A program made the translations under genes and the position numbers. The notes under the pieces were generated by a model. The model ran no database searches and was not told where the DNA came from. It saw only the letters and a list, made by a program, of their open reading frames with translations. A DNA stretch of 64,000 bases from Corynebacterium minutissimum (GTDB lineage: Bacteria > Actinomycetota > Actinomycetes > Mycobacteriales > Mycobacteriaceae): positions 1 to 64,000 of the forward strand of contig NZ_LAYQ01000001.1 of assembly GCF_000988205.1 (NCBI RefSeq), written 5' to 3'. Of the stretch, positions 45,935-56,141 are shown piece after piece (positions within the stretch are counted from its first letter, which is position 1; each line of letters starts with the position of its first letter).

Positions 45935-47128
45935 CTAGGCAGCGAGCTCGTCGTCAATGTAGACCCGCCTAGTCGCGCGCAAACCCGCCATCAGCATGCA
46001 AAGGCTGAGCACCATCAGCGCAATCAGGACGGCCGTCCAGTTACCGGTAGCGCCGCGCACAACGCCCACGAAAAGCGGCAACAGCCCCGCCAAGATGTAG
46101 CCGCCCGGCTGCACAAAACCGGAGAGTCGTGCGGTCGTCAGCGCACTCCGAGTGCGGGCGGTGAGCAATGCCAGAGCCAGTGGGAAGCACATACCGCCGA
46201 TCCCCATCATGCAGGCCCAGGCGAGCGGGGCGACGTCGGCAGCCACAAGGACCCCACCCCACCCAGCACAGGTGCACAGCGCCAGCACAATCGGTACGGG
46301 TGTTAGGCGGTCCAGGCGAGAAATTAGCCAGGGCATGATCACGCCGCCGGCGATGTTAAAGACACCGATGACAGCAAGTGCCACACTGGCGGTATCCTCA
46401 CTCACGCCCTTCTCTACCAGCATGCGCGGCAGCCAACCCATTTGGACATAGGCCATGGAGGACTGCAGCCCGAAGAAAAAGAGCATGGCCACCGCCGTGG
46501 GCGAAGTGTACATGGGCTTTGGCGCGCCGGCACCGTCGATCGCCCCGTGGGCGACGTCCTTGCCAGCCTGCGGCAGAACCACTATCCACGCCACCAGCTG
46601 CGCGATGGCGGGCAGGCACCAGATCCACAGCGCACCTTGCCACGTGCTTTGCGTCACCGCGGACAGCGGGCCAAGGGCGCTGGATACGCCCAGCATCGTG
46701 GTGTAGGTGGTCATCAACGCCACCAGCGTGCGGCCCGAACCATGTTGCTTGATCCACGCGGGAAGCAGAACGTTGGCTAGAGCGATGCCGCCGACAACGC
46801 ACAGGGTCAACGCAATAAACAGCGGGAAGCTGCTCACCCACGGACGCAGCGCCAGGCCCACCACTAGGGCCAGCGTGCCGCCGGTCAAGGTACGGCTGAG
46901 CCCGCCCCGCCGAGCAATGGGCACGGCGGCCAAACCCATGGCCGCGAAGCACAGGCCAGGAAGCGCGGTCAACAAACCTGCCTGCCCAGAACTGATCCCA
47001 AAGAAATTCTGGATCTGCCCCAGCACCGGTGCCACCGAAGCGATACCGGATCGCAGGTTCAGCGCGGTGAGGCAAACAACGGAAAAGAGCAGGAAGGGCG
47101 CAAGCGAGCGCCGAAACGCCGAGCCCAC
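45935..47128 (-). CDS. MFS transporter (CynX/NimT-like)
   Basis: A 397-residue polytopic protein. It begins VGSAFRRSLAPFLLFSVVCLTALNLR, and the NLRSGIASVAPVL start is typical of CynX/NimT-type carriers of cyanate, nitroimidazoles or unknown compounds. GTG 47128 is chosen, four bases after the metG stop with AAAGG upstream, so it is probably co-transcribed with metG. The open frame extends further upstream inside metG without family similarity. Confidence 0.85.
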   Translation of the reverse strand: MGSAFRRSLAPFLLFSVVCLTALNLRSGIASVAPVLGQIQNFFGISSGQAGLLTALPGLCFAAMGLAAVPIARRGGLSRTLTGGTLALVVGLALRPWVSSFPLFIALTLCVVGGIALANVLLPAWIKQHGSGRTLVALMTTYTTMLGVSSALGPLSAVTQSTWQGALWIWCLPAIAQLVAWIVVLPQAGKDVAHGAIDGAGAPKPMYTSPTAVAMLFFFGLQSSMAYVQMGWLPRMLVEKGVSEDTASVALAVIGVFNIAGGVIMPWLISRLDRLTPVPIVLALCTCAGWGGVLVAADVAPLAWACMMGIGGMCFPLALALLTARTRSALTTARLSGFVQPGGYILAGLLPLFVGVVRGATGNWTAVLIALMVLSLCMLMAGLRATRRVYIDDELAA

Positions 47129-47132
47129 GCCT

Positions 47133-48965
47133 TTACTTCTGAACCGGGGCCCACTCCGGGCCGGTCTCACCAAGCTCCGGGTCGAGCTTAGCCACCAGCG
47201 GCTTGGGCTTCTGCAGCGTCGTCCCCGGCGTAATGTCGACACGCTTCCACGCAGCCTGCTGCGCCGCGTAGTCACCGGTGATGATCGGGTACGGGTGGTT
47301 CTCCGGCGGGAGGTCTACGCCAACGAGTTCAACCGGCATATCATCCACCACGTCTTCAATGCGCGGCTGTGCGGCCCAGACGCCCTCACGTCCCAGGGTC
47401 TCGTGCACCTTCTGTGCGGTGAAGGGCAGGAACGGAGTCAGCATTACGTTGCAGTCGGAGACCACCTGCAGTGCGGTCCACAGCACGGTGGCCAGACGCT
47501 CGCGCTGGGTTTCATCCTTGGCCAGCTTCCACGGCTCCATCGCCGCGACATAGGCATTGGCCTCGCCGACGACGTGCATGATGGCGGTCATGGCCTGCTT
47601 GAACTTGGACTGCTCGAGGAATTCCGCGGCGGTGGTGAAGGTCTCCTCCGCCAGTGCCAGGATGTCCTTGTCTGCCTGCTCCAGCGCGGCCGGGGCCGGG
47701 ACCTCGCCGAAGTTCTTGTGAGCCATCGACACGGTGCGGTTGACCAGGTTGCCCCAGCCGTTGGCAAGCTCGTTGTTGATACGGCGCACGAACTCATCCC
47801 AAGTGAAGTCGGTGTCGTTGTTTTCCGGACCGGCAACGGCGATGAAGTAGCGCAGCGCATCCGGGCCAAACTCCTCGAGGAAGTCCTTGACGTAGATAAC
47901 GACGCCCTTGGACGAGGAGAACTTGGAGCCGGACATGGTCAGGTATTCCGAAGACACAATCTCCGTGGGCAGGTTGAGCTCACCGTAGGTGTGCAGCTCA
48001 CCGCCCTTGGAGCCCTTGCCCGCGTAGCCCAAGAGCTCTGCTGGCCAGATCTGGGAGTGAAAGGTGATGTTGTCCTTGCCTTGGAAGTAGTAGTGGCGTG
48101 CCTGCGGGTTCTGCCAGTAGTCCTTCCAAACCTCCGGGTTGCCGGTGCGGTGGGCCCACTCGATGGAGGAAGACAGGTAACCAATCACCGCATCGAACCA
48201 CACGTAGAGCTTCTTCGCGCCGTTATCCTCCCAGCCTTCGACCGGAATGGGAATGCCCCAGTCGATATCACGGGTCATGGTGCGCGGGCGCATATCCTCC
48301 AACAGGTTGAGGGAGAATTTGAGGACGTTCGGGCGCCAATCCTCGCGGCTCTTCAGCCACTCTTCGAGGACGTCCTTGACCGCAGGCAGGTCCAGCAGGA
48401 AGTGCTCGGTATCGATGAACTCCGGGGTTTCACCGTTGATCTTGGACACCGGGTTGATGAGATCTACCGGATCGAGTTGGTTGCCGCAGTTATCGCACTG
48501 GTCACCGCGCGCGCCGTCGGCGCCACACAGCGGACAGGTTCCCTCGATATAGCGGTCGGGCAAAGTGCGCCCTGTGGACGGCGAGATCGCGCCCTGGGTG
48601 GTCTCCTTAATCATGTAGCCGTTCTCGTACAGGCCCTTGAACAGCTCCTGCACCACCGCGTAGTGGTTGCGTGTGGTGGTGCGGGTAAAGAGGTCATAAG
48701 ACAGGCCGAGCCCAGCCAGGTCGGTGACAATCTGGCGGTTGTAGCGATCCGCCAATTCACGAACCGTCACGCCTTCCTTATCCGCCTGCACGAGCAACGG
48801 GGTGCCATGCTCGTCAGTACCGGAAACCATGAGGACGTCGTTGCCACGCATTCGCTGGAAACGGGCGAACACGTCGGAAGGAACACCGAAACCCGCCACG
48901 TGTCCGATGTGGCGGGGTCCGTTGGCATAGGGCCAAGCAACATTAACGACAACTGTCTCAGTCAT
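47133..48965 (-). CDS. metG: Methionyl-tRNA synthetase
   Basis: A 610-residue class I aminoacyl-tRNA synthetase charging tRNA-Met. The HIGH signature is [16 protein letters not shown], a zinc knuckle lies at [18 protein letters not shown], and the KMSKS equivalent is GSKFSSSKG. The C-terminal anticodon-binding domain follows; there is no extra C-terminal dimerisation domain, as usual in actinobacteria. ATG 48965 is chosen as the family start; the frame opens at 48986. Confidence 0.97.
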   Translation of the reverse strand: MTETVVVNVAWPYANGPRHIGHVAGFGVPSDVFARFQRMRGNDVLMVSGTDEHGTPLLVQADKEGVTVRELADRYNRQIVTDLAGLGLSYDLFTRTTTRNHYAVVQELFKGLYENGYMIKETTQGAISPSTGRTLPDRYIEGTCPLCGADGARGDQCDNCGNQLDPVDLINPVSKINGETPEFIDTEHFLLDLPAVKDVLEEWLKSREDWRPNVLKFSLNLLEDMRPRTMTRDIDWGIPIPVEGWEDNGAKKLYVWFDAVIGYLSSSIEWAHRTGNPEVWKDYWQNPQARHYYFQGKDNITFHSQIWPAELLGYAGKGSKGGELHTYGELNLPTEIVSSEYLTMSGSKFSSSKGVVIYVKDFLEEFGPDALRYFIAVAGPENNDTDFTWDEFVRRINNELANGWGNLVNRTVSMAHKNFGEVPAPAALEQADKDILALAEETFTTAAEFLEQSKFKQAMTAIMHVVGEANAYVAAMEPWKLAKDETQRERLATVLWTALQVVSDCNVMLTPFLPFTAQKVHETLGREGVWAAQPRIEDVVDDMPVELVGVDLPPENHPYPIITGDYAAQQAAWKRVDITPGTTLQKPKPLVAKLDPELGETGPEWAPVQK

Positions 48966-48982
48966 GGCCCCTACTCTATCGA

Positions 48983-49016
48983 ACACCCCCTCACCGGCAA
49001 TGCAGTGAGGGGGTGT
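48983..49016. terminator. Terminator between BCCT gene and metG
   Basis: ACACCCCCTCAC (48983-48994) pairs perfectly with GTGAGGGGGTGT (49005-49016), a 12-bp stem. It is located just after the minus-strand BCCT gene stop, separating it from metG. Confidence 0.85.
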
Positions 49017-49040
49017 ATGAGAGAAATGCTCGCGCCAGAA

Positions 49041-50882
49041 CTAGTTCTTGTGGCTGTGCTGGCGGCGGCGGGCCTTGTAGGCCTGTTCGCGCTGGAACTC
49101 GCGGTGCAGGCGACGCTCACGCGCCAGCTTGCGCTGGAAGGCCTGGGACTCGCGGTACTCGCGGTAAATTACGTCGTTGCTCAAGTCCTTGTAAATAGCG
49201 AACATGAGGCCGACGAGGATGAAGAGGAATGGCAGCGCCGCCACGATGGTGACGTTCTGCAGGTTCGACAGGGCATTCTCGCTCGACAGCAGCAAGGTCA
49301 GGCCGACAGCCGCAGTGAGCACACCCCATGCCGCGGACAGCCACGGCTTGGCGGTGGTAGCGCCAGACTGGGACATCGAGCCCATGACTGTCGACGCCGA
49401 GTCGGCCGACGTAATGAAGAACGTGGCAAGGAGCAGGGCGGCGACGATGCCCGCGATGAAACCACCGGGGAGGTTCTGCAGCAGGTTGAACAGCTCCTGC
49501 TCGGCAGACTCACCGGAGATGGAGTTGCCGTTCTGCTCCATGTGGATGGCGGTACCGCCGAAGATGGCAAACCACACCGTGGAGACACCAGCCGGGACGA
49601 GAAGCACACCAACGCAGAACTCGCGGACGGAACGGCCGCGCGAAATGCGGGCGAGGAACATGCCCACGAACGGCGACCAGGAAACCCACCAAGCCCAGTA
49701 GAAAATGGTCCAGGTAGATAGCCACTCGCCAGCGTTTCCGTTATCGGACTCAGCGGTACGAGCGATCATCTCGGTGAAGTTCGCCAGGTAGTTACCAATG
49801 GAGCCTGGGATCTGGTTCAAAATCGACACGGTTGGGCCGAAGACGAACACGAAGATGGCCAGCAGAGCCGCCAAGACCATATTGGTGTTAGAGAGGTACT
49901 GAATACCTTTGCCTACACCCGACATGGCCGACAGAATAAAGGCCAAGGTCAGCACGAGAACGATGCCGATGACGACGTTCTGCGTGGGGTTCTCAATAAT
50001 TCCGGAGGCCTGCAGGCCTGCCTGAATCTGCATCGCGCCGAGGCCCAGCGAACAAGCGGTGCCAAAGACGGTGGCGAAGATGGCCAAGATATCAATGATC
50101 TTGCCTGCGAATCCGTCGGCGGCGCGCTGGCCAATGAGCGGCACGAAGGCCTGGCTCAACAACTGCTTGCGGCCAATACGGAAGGTGGAATAAGCGATGG
50201 CAAGCCCCACGATGGCGTACACGGCCCATGGGTGCAGGGTCCAGTGGAACATGGCCGTGGCCATTGAGGTTCCTACCTCATTCTCACCATGGCCCGGAAC
50301 GCCGTTCTTAAAGTAGTTGAGCGGCTCGGAAGCACCATAGAACATCAAGCCGATGCCCATGCCGGCAGCGAACATCATCGCAATCCAAGAGACCGTGGAG
50401 AATTCCGGTTCCTCGTTAATCTTGCCCAAACGAATGGTGCCGAACTTCGAGGCCGCAACGCAGATAACGAAAACCACAAAAATGGTCCCGAAGAGCACAT
50501 AGGCCCAGCCAAAGTTATTCACCACGAAGCTCAGAGCATTGCTGGAGAAGGAGGCAAAGCTCTCTGGAGCGGCCAAGCCCCATGCCACAAAGGCGGCAAC
50601 GAGCAGGCCGGCGATTCCCACAATGGTCCAGTCGATCGGTGAATCAATGCCGCCTGGGCCAAACTTCTCGTCCTCTTCCTCCTCCACCGGCGCGGGAGCC
50701 GCCTCAGGATTGAACGCCTTGTTGGTGAGCATATCCTGGAGCTGGCTTGTGGCCGAGGCCTCCTCGAGGCGCTCGTCGACGGTGCGGTATTCCTCTACCG
50801 CGGCCGGCGAGCTCTCGCCTTGGGGCACAGCCGAAGACACCCCCGTGTCCTTTACATTGTCTGCATTCGTCGAGTCTGTCAT
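49041..50882 (-). CDS. BCCT-family osmolyte transporter
   Basis: A 613-residue Na+-coupled carrier of the BetP/EctP/LcoP group. An acidic cytoplasmic N-terminus (~1-85) precedes 12 helices. The glycine motif is [17 protein letters not shown], matching BetP's GMGIG, and the aromatic-rich helix [17 protein letters not shown] with FLARISRGR is present. The basic C-terminal tail ([20 protein letters not shown]) resembles the osmosensory tail of BetP. The substrate is likely glycine betaine, ectoine or carnitine-like. The ~305-bp upstream region (50883-51187) shows no gene; it has a short TCGGA/TCCGA hairpin and probably the promoter. Confidence 0.92.
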   Translation of the reverse strand: MTDSTNADNVKDTGVSSAVPQGESSPAAVEEYRTVDERLEEASATSQLQDMLTNKAFNPEAAPAPVEEEEDEKFGPGGIDSPIDWTIVGIAGLLVAAFVAWGLAAPESFASFSSNALSFVVNNFGWAYVLFGTIFVVFVICVAASKFGTIRLGKINEEPEFSTVSWIAMMFAAGMGIGLMFYGASEPLNYFKNGVPGHGENEVGTSMATAMFHWTLHPWAVYAIVGLAIAYSTFRIGRKQLLSQAFVPLIGQRAADGFAGKIIDILAIFATVFGTACSLGLGAMQIQAGLQASGIIENPTQNVVIGIVLVLTLAFILSAMSGVGKGIQYLSNTNMVLAALLAIFVFVFGPTVSILNQIPGSIGNYLANFTEMIARTAESDNGNAGEWLSTWTIFYWAWWVSWSPFVGMFLARISRGRSVREFCVGVLLVPAGVSTVWFAIFGGTAIHMEQNGNSISGESAEQELFNLLQNLPGGFIAGIVAALLLATFFITSADSASTVMGSMSQSGATTAKPWLSAAWGVLTAAVGLTLLLSSENALSNLQNVTIVAALPFLFILVGLMFAIYKDLSNDVIYREYRESQAFQRKLARERRLHREFQREQAYKARRRQHSHKN

Positions 50883-51187
50883 ACCTCCCGACCTTGGTGC
50901 TGTCTCATCAACTAGTCAAACTAAAACGGAAACAAAAAGACTATTCACCACATGCATTTCGGGCATATAGCGTTCCTAAAGCGTCTGTCACGAGCTTCTT
51001 TGCACGACCGCTATTCCACCGCAGCTGCCGAATCTGTACCGCAACTGTGCAGCTTGCCAGCTTGTTCGGAGGCACTTCCGAGGTATGGCATCCCTACCGC
51101 GCATGCCGCGGCCACGCCGGGTGACATAACGATGCCATAACGATTGGCCCAAAAGAGACGGGCATCACCAGAATTTATTGTTAAAGC

Positions 51188-52036
51188 TCAGCCGCGCGCG
51201 GCGAGGTATGCATCATAAAGTTCACGGTTGGACCACTCGGTTCCCGCTGCTGCTTGCTTGCAGGCATCCTTGGCCCGCACGCCCCGCTCAACCTCCGCAC
51301 GGACCTGCTCCACGAGGGCCTCCAACGACACGGGTGCGGCATCCCCGCCCTCGATGACGACGGTGATTTCACCCCGCGCATTCTCCTGCGCCCACTCGGC
51401 AAGCTCGCCCAAGGTGCCACGCTTGATTTCCTCGTAGGTCTTCGTCAGCTCACGGCAGACCGCAGCGCGGCGCTCCGCGCCGAGGATCGCTGAGGCGTCG
51501 CCAAGCGTCTGCGCTAGACGGTGCGGGGATTCAAAGAAAGCAATGGCACGGCGCTCCCCCACGAGGGACTCCAGCCAGGCTTTACGCGGTCCGGGTTTGC
51601 GCGGCGGGAAGGCATCGAAGAGGAAATGCCCCACCCCCAGTCCGGAAAGTGCAAGCGCAGTCGGCACCGCCGAGGGCCCCGGAAAACAGGTCACAGGCAC
51701 ATCCGCTTCCACCGCAGCGGTGACGATGGAGTGCCCAGGATCGGAGACCAGCGGCATGCCAGCATCCGACACCACGAGAACCGTGCCCGTCCGGGCAGCG
51801 TTGACGAGCGCGCGCGAGCGCTCCTCTTCGTTGTGGTCGAAATTGGAAACCACCTTGCCGCGGATCTCTACCCCCAGCGCCTGGGCCAGGTTACGAACGC
51901 GGCGGGTGTCTTCCGCAGCGATCACATCCGCGTGGCCCAACGCCTGCATCAATCGAGCAGAAGCATCACCGGGATTTCCCAGCGGCGTGGCGGCCAGGAT
52001 GACTCCACGCGGCAGGGGTTCAAGCTGAAGACTCAT
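51188..52036 (-). CDS. rsmI: 16S rRNA (cytidine-2'-O)-methyltransferase
   Basis: A 282-residue SAM-dependent tetrapyrrole-methylase-fold enzyme that methylates C1402 of 16S rRNA. VILAATPLGNPGDASAR, EDTRRVRNLAQALG, VVSDAGMPLVSDPG and the FEDAFPPRKPG-type loop (FDAFPPRKPGPR) are present. ATG 52036 is chosen, as the family start and preceded by GGGGG; the frame runs back to 52144. It is divergent from the mannosyltransferase gene. Confidence 0.95.
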   Translation of the reverse strand: MSLQLEPLPRGVILAATPLGNPGDASARLMQALGHADVIAAEDTRRVRNLAQALGVEIRGKVVSNFDHNEEERSRALVNAARTGTVLVVSDAGMPLVSDPGHSIVTAAVEADVPVTCFPGPSAVPTALALSGLGVGHFLFDAFPPRKPGPRKAWLESLVGERRAIAFFESPHRLAQTLGDASAILGAERRAAVCRELTKTYEEIKRGTLGELAEWAQENARGEITVVIEGGDAAPVSLEALVEQVRAEVERGVRAKDACKQAAAGTEWSNRELYDAYLAARG

Positions 52037-52073
52037 ACCCCCAGCATGGCACACGCACGCTAGACTCTTCCGC

Positions 52074-53686
52074 GTGAGTATCGCAATCCTTACTGATCGA
52101 TCTGGCCGCACCAGCCGCGCGCGCGTCCCCGCCGCCCGCGGCATCCATAGCCGGCCAGCTCCCCCTGCTCCCCGGCACTACACCTGGACCAAGGCCGACA
52201 CGATCAGCACCGCCATCATCGCTGTGCTGGCATTCATCACGCGGTTTGCAGGTCTCGCCGCACCGGTCTCCGAGGGAACTCCCGTCTTCGACGAGAAGCA
52301 TTACGTGCCGCAGGCATGGGACATGGTCACCAGCTGGCACAACCTCTTCCTCGGCGGCATCGAGTCCAACCCGGGCTACGGCCTGGTTGTGCACCCACCG
52401 CTGGCCAAGCAGATTGTCGCGATATCGGAGGCCATCTTCGGCTACACCCCACTGGGCTGGCGGGCCATGGCCGCGCTCTTTGGCGTGGGCACCGTGCTAC
52501 TCACCATGGCGCTGGCACGCCGCTTGTCCGGTTCCTGGCAGGTGGGCTTCCTCGCCGGCCTGCTCGCCGTGTGCGACGGCGTGCTGCTCGTGGCCTCCAA
52601 GTTCGGAATGCTTGACATCTTCCAGGTCTTCTTCATCGTCGCCGCTGCCTGGGCCTTGGCGCGGGATCACCAGCAGATGCGCGAGCGCCTGCACGCCGCC
52701 TTCCTGTCAGGCACGATGGGGGACTCCGACTTCGGCCCCAGATTTGGTTTCCGGTGGTGGCGTTTTACTGCCGGCGTTTTCCTGGGGCTAACGCTGGCCG
52801 TGAAGTGGTCAGGCCTGTACTACATCATGTTCTTCGGTCTCATGAGCGTTTTCTCGGATCTCGCTCTGCGCCGCTTGTATGGCGTACGCCGCTACATCGT
52901 GGGCACGCTGGTACGCGATACCCCAGCAGCCCTGGCCTCACTCGTTGCGGTCCCCGTAGCCTGTATGCGTGGTCTTGGCGCGCTTGGTTTGCCGATGAGA
53001 CCGCCGTCTACCGCCACGCGAAGGTTGACGGCACGATCGAGGATGGCTCTTGGTTGCTCCACCTCCCCGAGCCTCTTGCCGGTTGGTTCTACTACCACTC
53101 CTCTGTGCTGGAGTTCCACGCCTCCTTGACCTCCTCAGGTGGCCACAGCCACCCCTGGGACTCCAAGCCATGGGCTTGGCTGGTGGCCGCACGCCCCATC
53201 CTCTACTACTCCTCCACGGACATCTCTTGCGGGGACGGCGGATCCTGCCGCAGGATGCTGTACCTCTTTGGTACCCCGGTCATTTGGTGGCTGGTCATCC
53301 CGGCGGTGCTGTGGGGACTGTGGTCCTTGCTCGTGCGACGCAACCGCGCCTTCCTCATCCCGCTTGTGGGTGCCGCGGCGGGTTTCCTGCCCTGGCTCAT
53401 GGTCTTCGACCGACAGATGTACTTCTTCTACGCCACGGCGTTCATTCCGTTCGTCATCGTGCTGATCTCTCTGGCTTTGGGGCAAATGATTGGACGTGGA
53501 CGGGTTCTACGGTGGCGCTGGCTCACGGAGCTTTTTGGGGCCGCGATGCCGCTGGGCACCTTCCTTACCGTGTGCTACGCCGCGCTCGTCGTGGCAATGT
53601 TTGCCTACTTCTCCCCGATTCTCTACGGCTACCTCATCCCGGATTCTTGGTATCACTCCATGATGTGGCTACCGTCCTGGACCTAA
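52074..53686 (+). CDS. Protein O-mannosyltransferase (PMT), apparent frameshift
   Basis: A GT39-family, polyprenyl-phosphate-mannose-dependent enzyme mannosylating exported proteins. The first frame has FDEKHYVPQAWDM with the catalytic Asp-Glu motif near residue ~73 and several helices up to VAVPVA (~295). A break at about 52960 follows. The text reads GTAGCCTGTATG, and one extra C gives GTAGCCCTGTATG and connects to YAWSWRAWFADETAVYRH. The second frame continues with further helices to WYHSMMWLPSWT, ending at 53686. The restored length is 537 residues, normal for the family. GTG 52074 is the start. Confidence 0.9.
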
Positions 53687-53717
53687 ACCCCTGGCCCTAC
53701 CCCCTGGCCCAAGCCGC

Positions 53718-53773
53718 TTAGGCTTGGGCCCTTAGGCTTGGGCCCTTAGGCTCGGCCTCTTAGACGTGGCCTT
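53718..53773. repeat. 14-bp tandem repeat, four degrading units
   Basis: Units TTAGGCTTGGGCCC, TTAGGCTTGGGCCC, TTAGGCTCGGCCTC and TTAGACGTGGCCTT lie head to tail (53718-53773), between the 3' end of the mannosyltransferase gene and the stop of the zinc-finger gene. The first two are identical, and divergence increases to the right. Several GGCC-type inverted pairs could form hairpins. Confidence 0.75.
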
Positions 53774-53779
53774 TAAGGC

Positions 53780-54469
53780 TTAGCGCGGGTTAGCGGACAA
53801 CGTCCTATACACGTCCCGTAGCAAGAAGCCCCGGTCGGCCGCCCACGCCCACCCCAGGCTGGCCGTTGCGAGACCGGTGCCGATGAGGATATAAACCTGC
53901 TCCGCGACAACGCTGCCCAAGGCAAAGTCGCGCATGGTAAAGCCGCACAAGAACGCGAATATAGTGCAGACCACCGGCAGCAATCCAGGCGCTGAGGCTG
54001 GGCGCCAGGCGGCAAAAACTAAACCGCTCGCCAGGCCGAAGCGCAGCGCCGCAGCCTCCATCAGAAGGTGTGCGCGCTCCGGGTCGGCCCCTTCCGCGAG
54101 GGTTCCTTCACTGCCCAGGGTGGTCAAGCCGGAAGCACTGACGACGACCACGATCGCCCAGATCAGAAACGCCACGGCCAACACTCCGAGAGCTACCCGA
54201 GCCAGCGTGAGCGATGCCTGCCGCGCGCTGGAGGCCCGCTGCCACTCCGGCTCCACGCCGGCCAGGATGACTTCCGACAAGTCCTGCGGCGGCAGGCCCT
54301 CAGGTTCCACGAGGCTCAGTGAGCGAGACAAGGCCGCCGCCTTCTCCCGAAAGGCGGCGCACTCCGGGCAGCCGGAGACATGCGCGTCAATGACATCAGG
54401 CGCCAGCTGCGGGGCTTCCCCATCGAGCTGCGCGGAGATCGCCGCTTGCACCTGCTCATGCGTCAGCAC
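53780..54469 (-). CDS. Zinc-finger membrane protein, anti-sigma-factor-like
   Basis: A 229-residue protein. The N-terminal domain carries a putative HC2 zinc finger (DAHVSGCPECAAF, His-x3-Cys-x2-Cys) as in zf-HC2 anti-sigma factors. The C-terminal part has about five transmembrane helices (from ~90). No sigma-factor gene is adjacent, so an anti-sigma role is only suggested. Its 5' end overlaps the doxX 3' end by 14 bp. Confidence 0.75.
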   Translation of the reverse strand: MLTHEQVQAAISAQLDGEAPQLAPDVIDAHVSGCPECAAFREKAAALSRSLSLVEPEGLPPQDLSEVILAGVEPEWQRASSARQASLTLARVALGVLAVAFLIWAIVVVVSASGLTTLGSEGTLAEGADPERAHLLMEAAALRFGLASGLVFAAWRPASAPGLLPVVCTIFAFLCGFTMRDFALGSVVAEQVYILIGTGLATASLGWAWAADRGFLLRDVYRTLSANPR

Positions 54470-54869
54470 GGCTCAACACCCCATCCACACTCGCCCGGCC
54501 GGAGCCGAAGACAACGATCATGAGCAGCGACACGATGAGAACCAGCGGGTACTCGATGCCACCATCGGCGGCGAAGAGGCCATTGCCCATATGCACGAAG
54601 TACAACGCACATGCCATAAGCAGCGCCAATGCCCCTGCCACAAAGGTGGTGAGCAGGCCGACCACGAGGGCCGCCCCGCCCAGCATCTCTGCGAAGGCAG
54701 CCAAGTACGCTGAGGTTTGCGGCTGCGGGACGCCCCATGCGGAGAATTGACCGGTTACCTCGTCCATACCGCTAAAGAACATCTTGTCCACACCGTGCGC
54801 GACGAAGATAACTCCCAGCACCGCGCGGAAGATGAGCAGCGCGGCATCGCGTACGGCGGGTCTATTCAT
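54456..54869 (-). CDS. DoxX-family membrane protein
   Basis: A 137-residue protein with four helices of the DoxX/DoxD type. RAVLGVIFVAHGVDKMFF lies near the N-terminus. In mycobacteria DoxX works with SseA and SodA in oxidative-stress complexes; no such partner is nearby. It overlaps the zinc-finger gene, suggesting translational coupling. Confidence 0.85.
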   Translation of the reverse strand: MNRPAVRDAALLIFRAVLGVIFVAHGVDKMFFSGMDEVTGQFSAWGVPQPQTSAYLAAFAEMLGGAALVVGLLTTFVAGALALLMACALYFVHMGNGLFAADGGIEYPLVLIVSLLMIVVFGSGRASVDGVLSRADA

Positions 54870-54924
54870 GGTTCATAGACTACCCTGGATGACCACCTCC
54901 CTCCGAAAGGACTCCCCTCCTACC

Positions 54925-55467
54925 ATGCACATGTGGACCTCGCTGGACACTCCGCTCGGCCGTCTTCTCCTTGTCTCCTCTAAGCGGGGTTTGTCACGGG
55001 TGTATTTCCCCGGTGAATCCCCAGATCTCAGCGGTCTGCAGCGCCTCCCCGATGGCCCTACCAGCGCCCGACACCCCAGTACTGCGAATGCTGGTGTTGC
55101 GGGGGCCGACGCTCTCGTCGCCGCTGCCCAGCAGATCACCGAATATTTTGCGGGCACGCGCAGGGACTTTGAGCTGCTTCTCGACGTCCCCGCATCCCCG
55201 CACACATTCCGCGACCGCGCGCAACGTGCGCTGCGCGCTATCCCGTTCGGCGAGCGCTGGACTTATTCGCGCCTCGCTGGCGCCGCCGGTAGTGCGCAGG
55301 CCGCCCGCGCTGCTGGAAGCGCCTGTGCTACGAACCCGCTTCCCATCGTGGTGCCGTGCCACCGCGTCGTTCCGGCAAGCGGCGGCCTCGGTTCCTATCG
55401 TGGGGGCACAGCCGCGAAGCAGATGCTGTTGGAGCACGAGGCCACGCTCTGCGGCACGAGGCCGTGA
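54925..55467 (+). CDS. ogt: Methylated-DNA-protein-cysteine methyltransferase
   Basis: A 180-residue suicide repair protein that removes O6-methylguanine. The active-site signature is PIVVPCHRVVPASGGLGSYRGG, with the acceptor Cys. The N-terminal ~90 residues are the usual ribonuclease-H-like domain. ATG 54925 is preferred, with other in-frame starts upstream at 54889. It is divergent from doxX, with tag downstream. Confidence 0.93.
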   Translation: MHMWTSLDTPLGRLLLVSSKRGLSRVYFPGESPDLSGLQRLPDGPTSARHPSTANAGVAGADALVAAAQQITEYFAGTRRDFELLLDVPASPHTFRDRAQRALRAIPFGERWTYSRLAGAAGSAQAARAAGSACATNPLPIVVPCHRVVPASGGLGSYRGGTAAKQMLLEHEATLCGTRP

Positions 55468-55511
55468 GAGCCGTGGGGAACCAATGAGCGGATTCTGCAG
55501 TCTAAGAAGGC

Positions 55512-56129
55512 ATGACTAGTACACAGATGGCAAACGATATGAGACTTGTTTATGACTCCGCGGGGCTTGGCCGCCCCGCCTGGGCAATGACCTCCCCGCT
55601 TCTCCAAGAGTATTACGACACCGAATGGGGCATGCCCGTCCATGAGGAATCCGCCCTGCTGGAACGCCTCTGCCTGGAAGGTTTCCAGGCCGGGTTGAGC
55701 TGGGAACTAGTGCTGCGCAAGCGCGAAGCCTTCCGCGCTGCCTTTGTGGGCTTTGATGCAGACCTACTGGCCAGCTTCGGGGAGGAAGAAGTCGAGCGCC
55801 TCATGAACAATGCGGGGATCATCCGCAACCGTCTGAAAATCAACGCGGTGCTTAACAACGCGAAGGCCACGGTGGCCTTGCGGGAGACAGGCGGGCTCGA
55901 TGAATTCATCTGGAGCTTCCTGCCCGCTGACACGATTGCGCCGGAAAGCGAAGAGGATATTCCAAAATACACAGAAGAAGCCTTGGACATGTCCAAGGCT
56001 TTGAAGAAGGCCGGCTTCAAGTTCGTCGGCCCGGTGACGTGTTTCTCCCTGATGACGGCCATCGGGATGGTTGACGCCCACCTAGTAGGCTCCCATCGCC
56101 GCGGCACATCCGGCATCTGGCCGGCCTAG
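55512..56129 (+). CDS. tag: DNA-3-methyladenine glycosylase I
   Basis: A 205-residue base-excision enzyme removing 3-methyladenine. The family pattern includes YYDTEWGMPVHEESALLERL, LEGFQAGLSWELVLRKR and NNAGIIRNRLKINAVL. The zinc-ligand and pocket residues are consistent with the Tag fold; the start may lie at one of several near-N-terminal Met codons. With ogt it forms a small alkylation-repair pair. Confidence 0.93.
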   Translation: MTSTQMANDMRLVYDSAGLGRPAWAMTSPLLQEYYDTEWGMPVHEESALLERLCLEGFQAGLSWELVLRKREAFRAAFVGFDADLLASFGEEEVERLMNNAGIIRNRLKINAVLNNAKATVALRETGGLDEFIWSFLPADTIAPESEEDIPKYTEEALDMSKALKKAGFKFVGPVTCFSLMTAIGMVDAHLVGSHRRGTSGIWPA

Positions 56130-56141
56130 GGGCCGGGTGGA

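Noticed and set aside
46707..49721. A 1004-codon open frame on the plus strand
   Set aside because: It lies antisense to metG, an MFS gene and the BCCT gene. Its translation has no domain and reflects high-G+C codon bias on the opposite strand.
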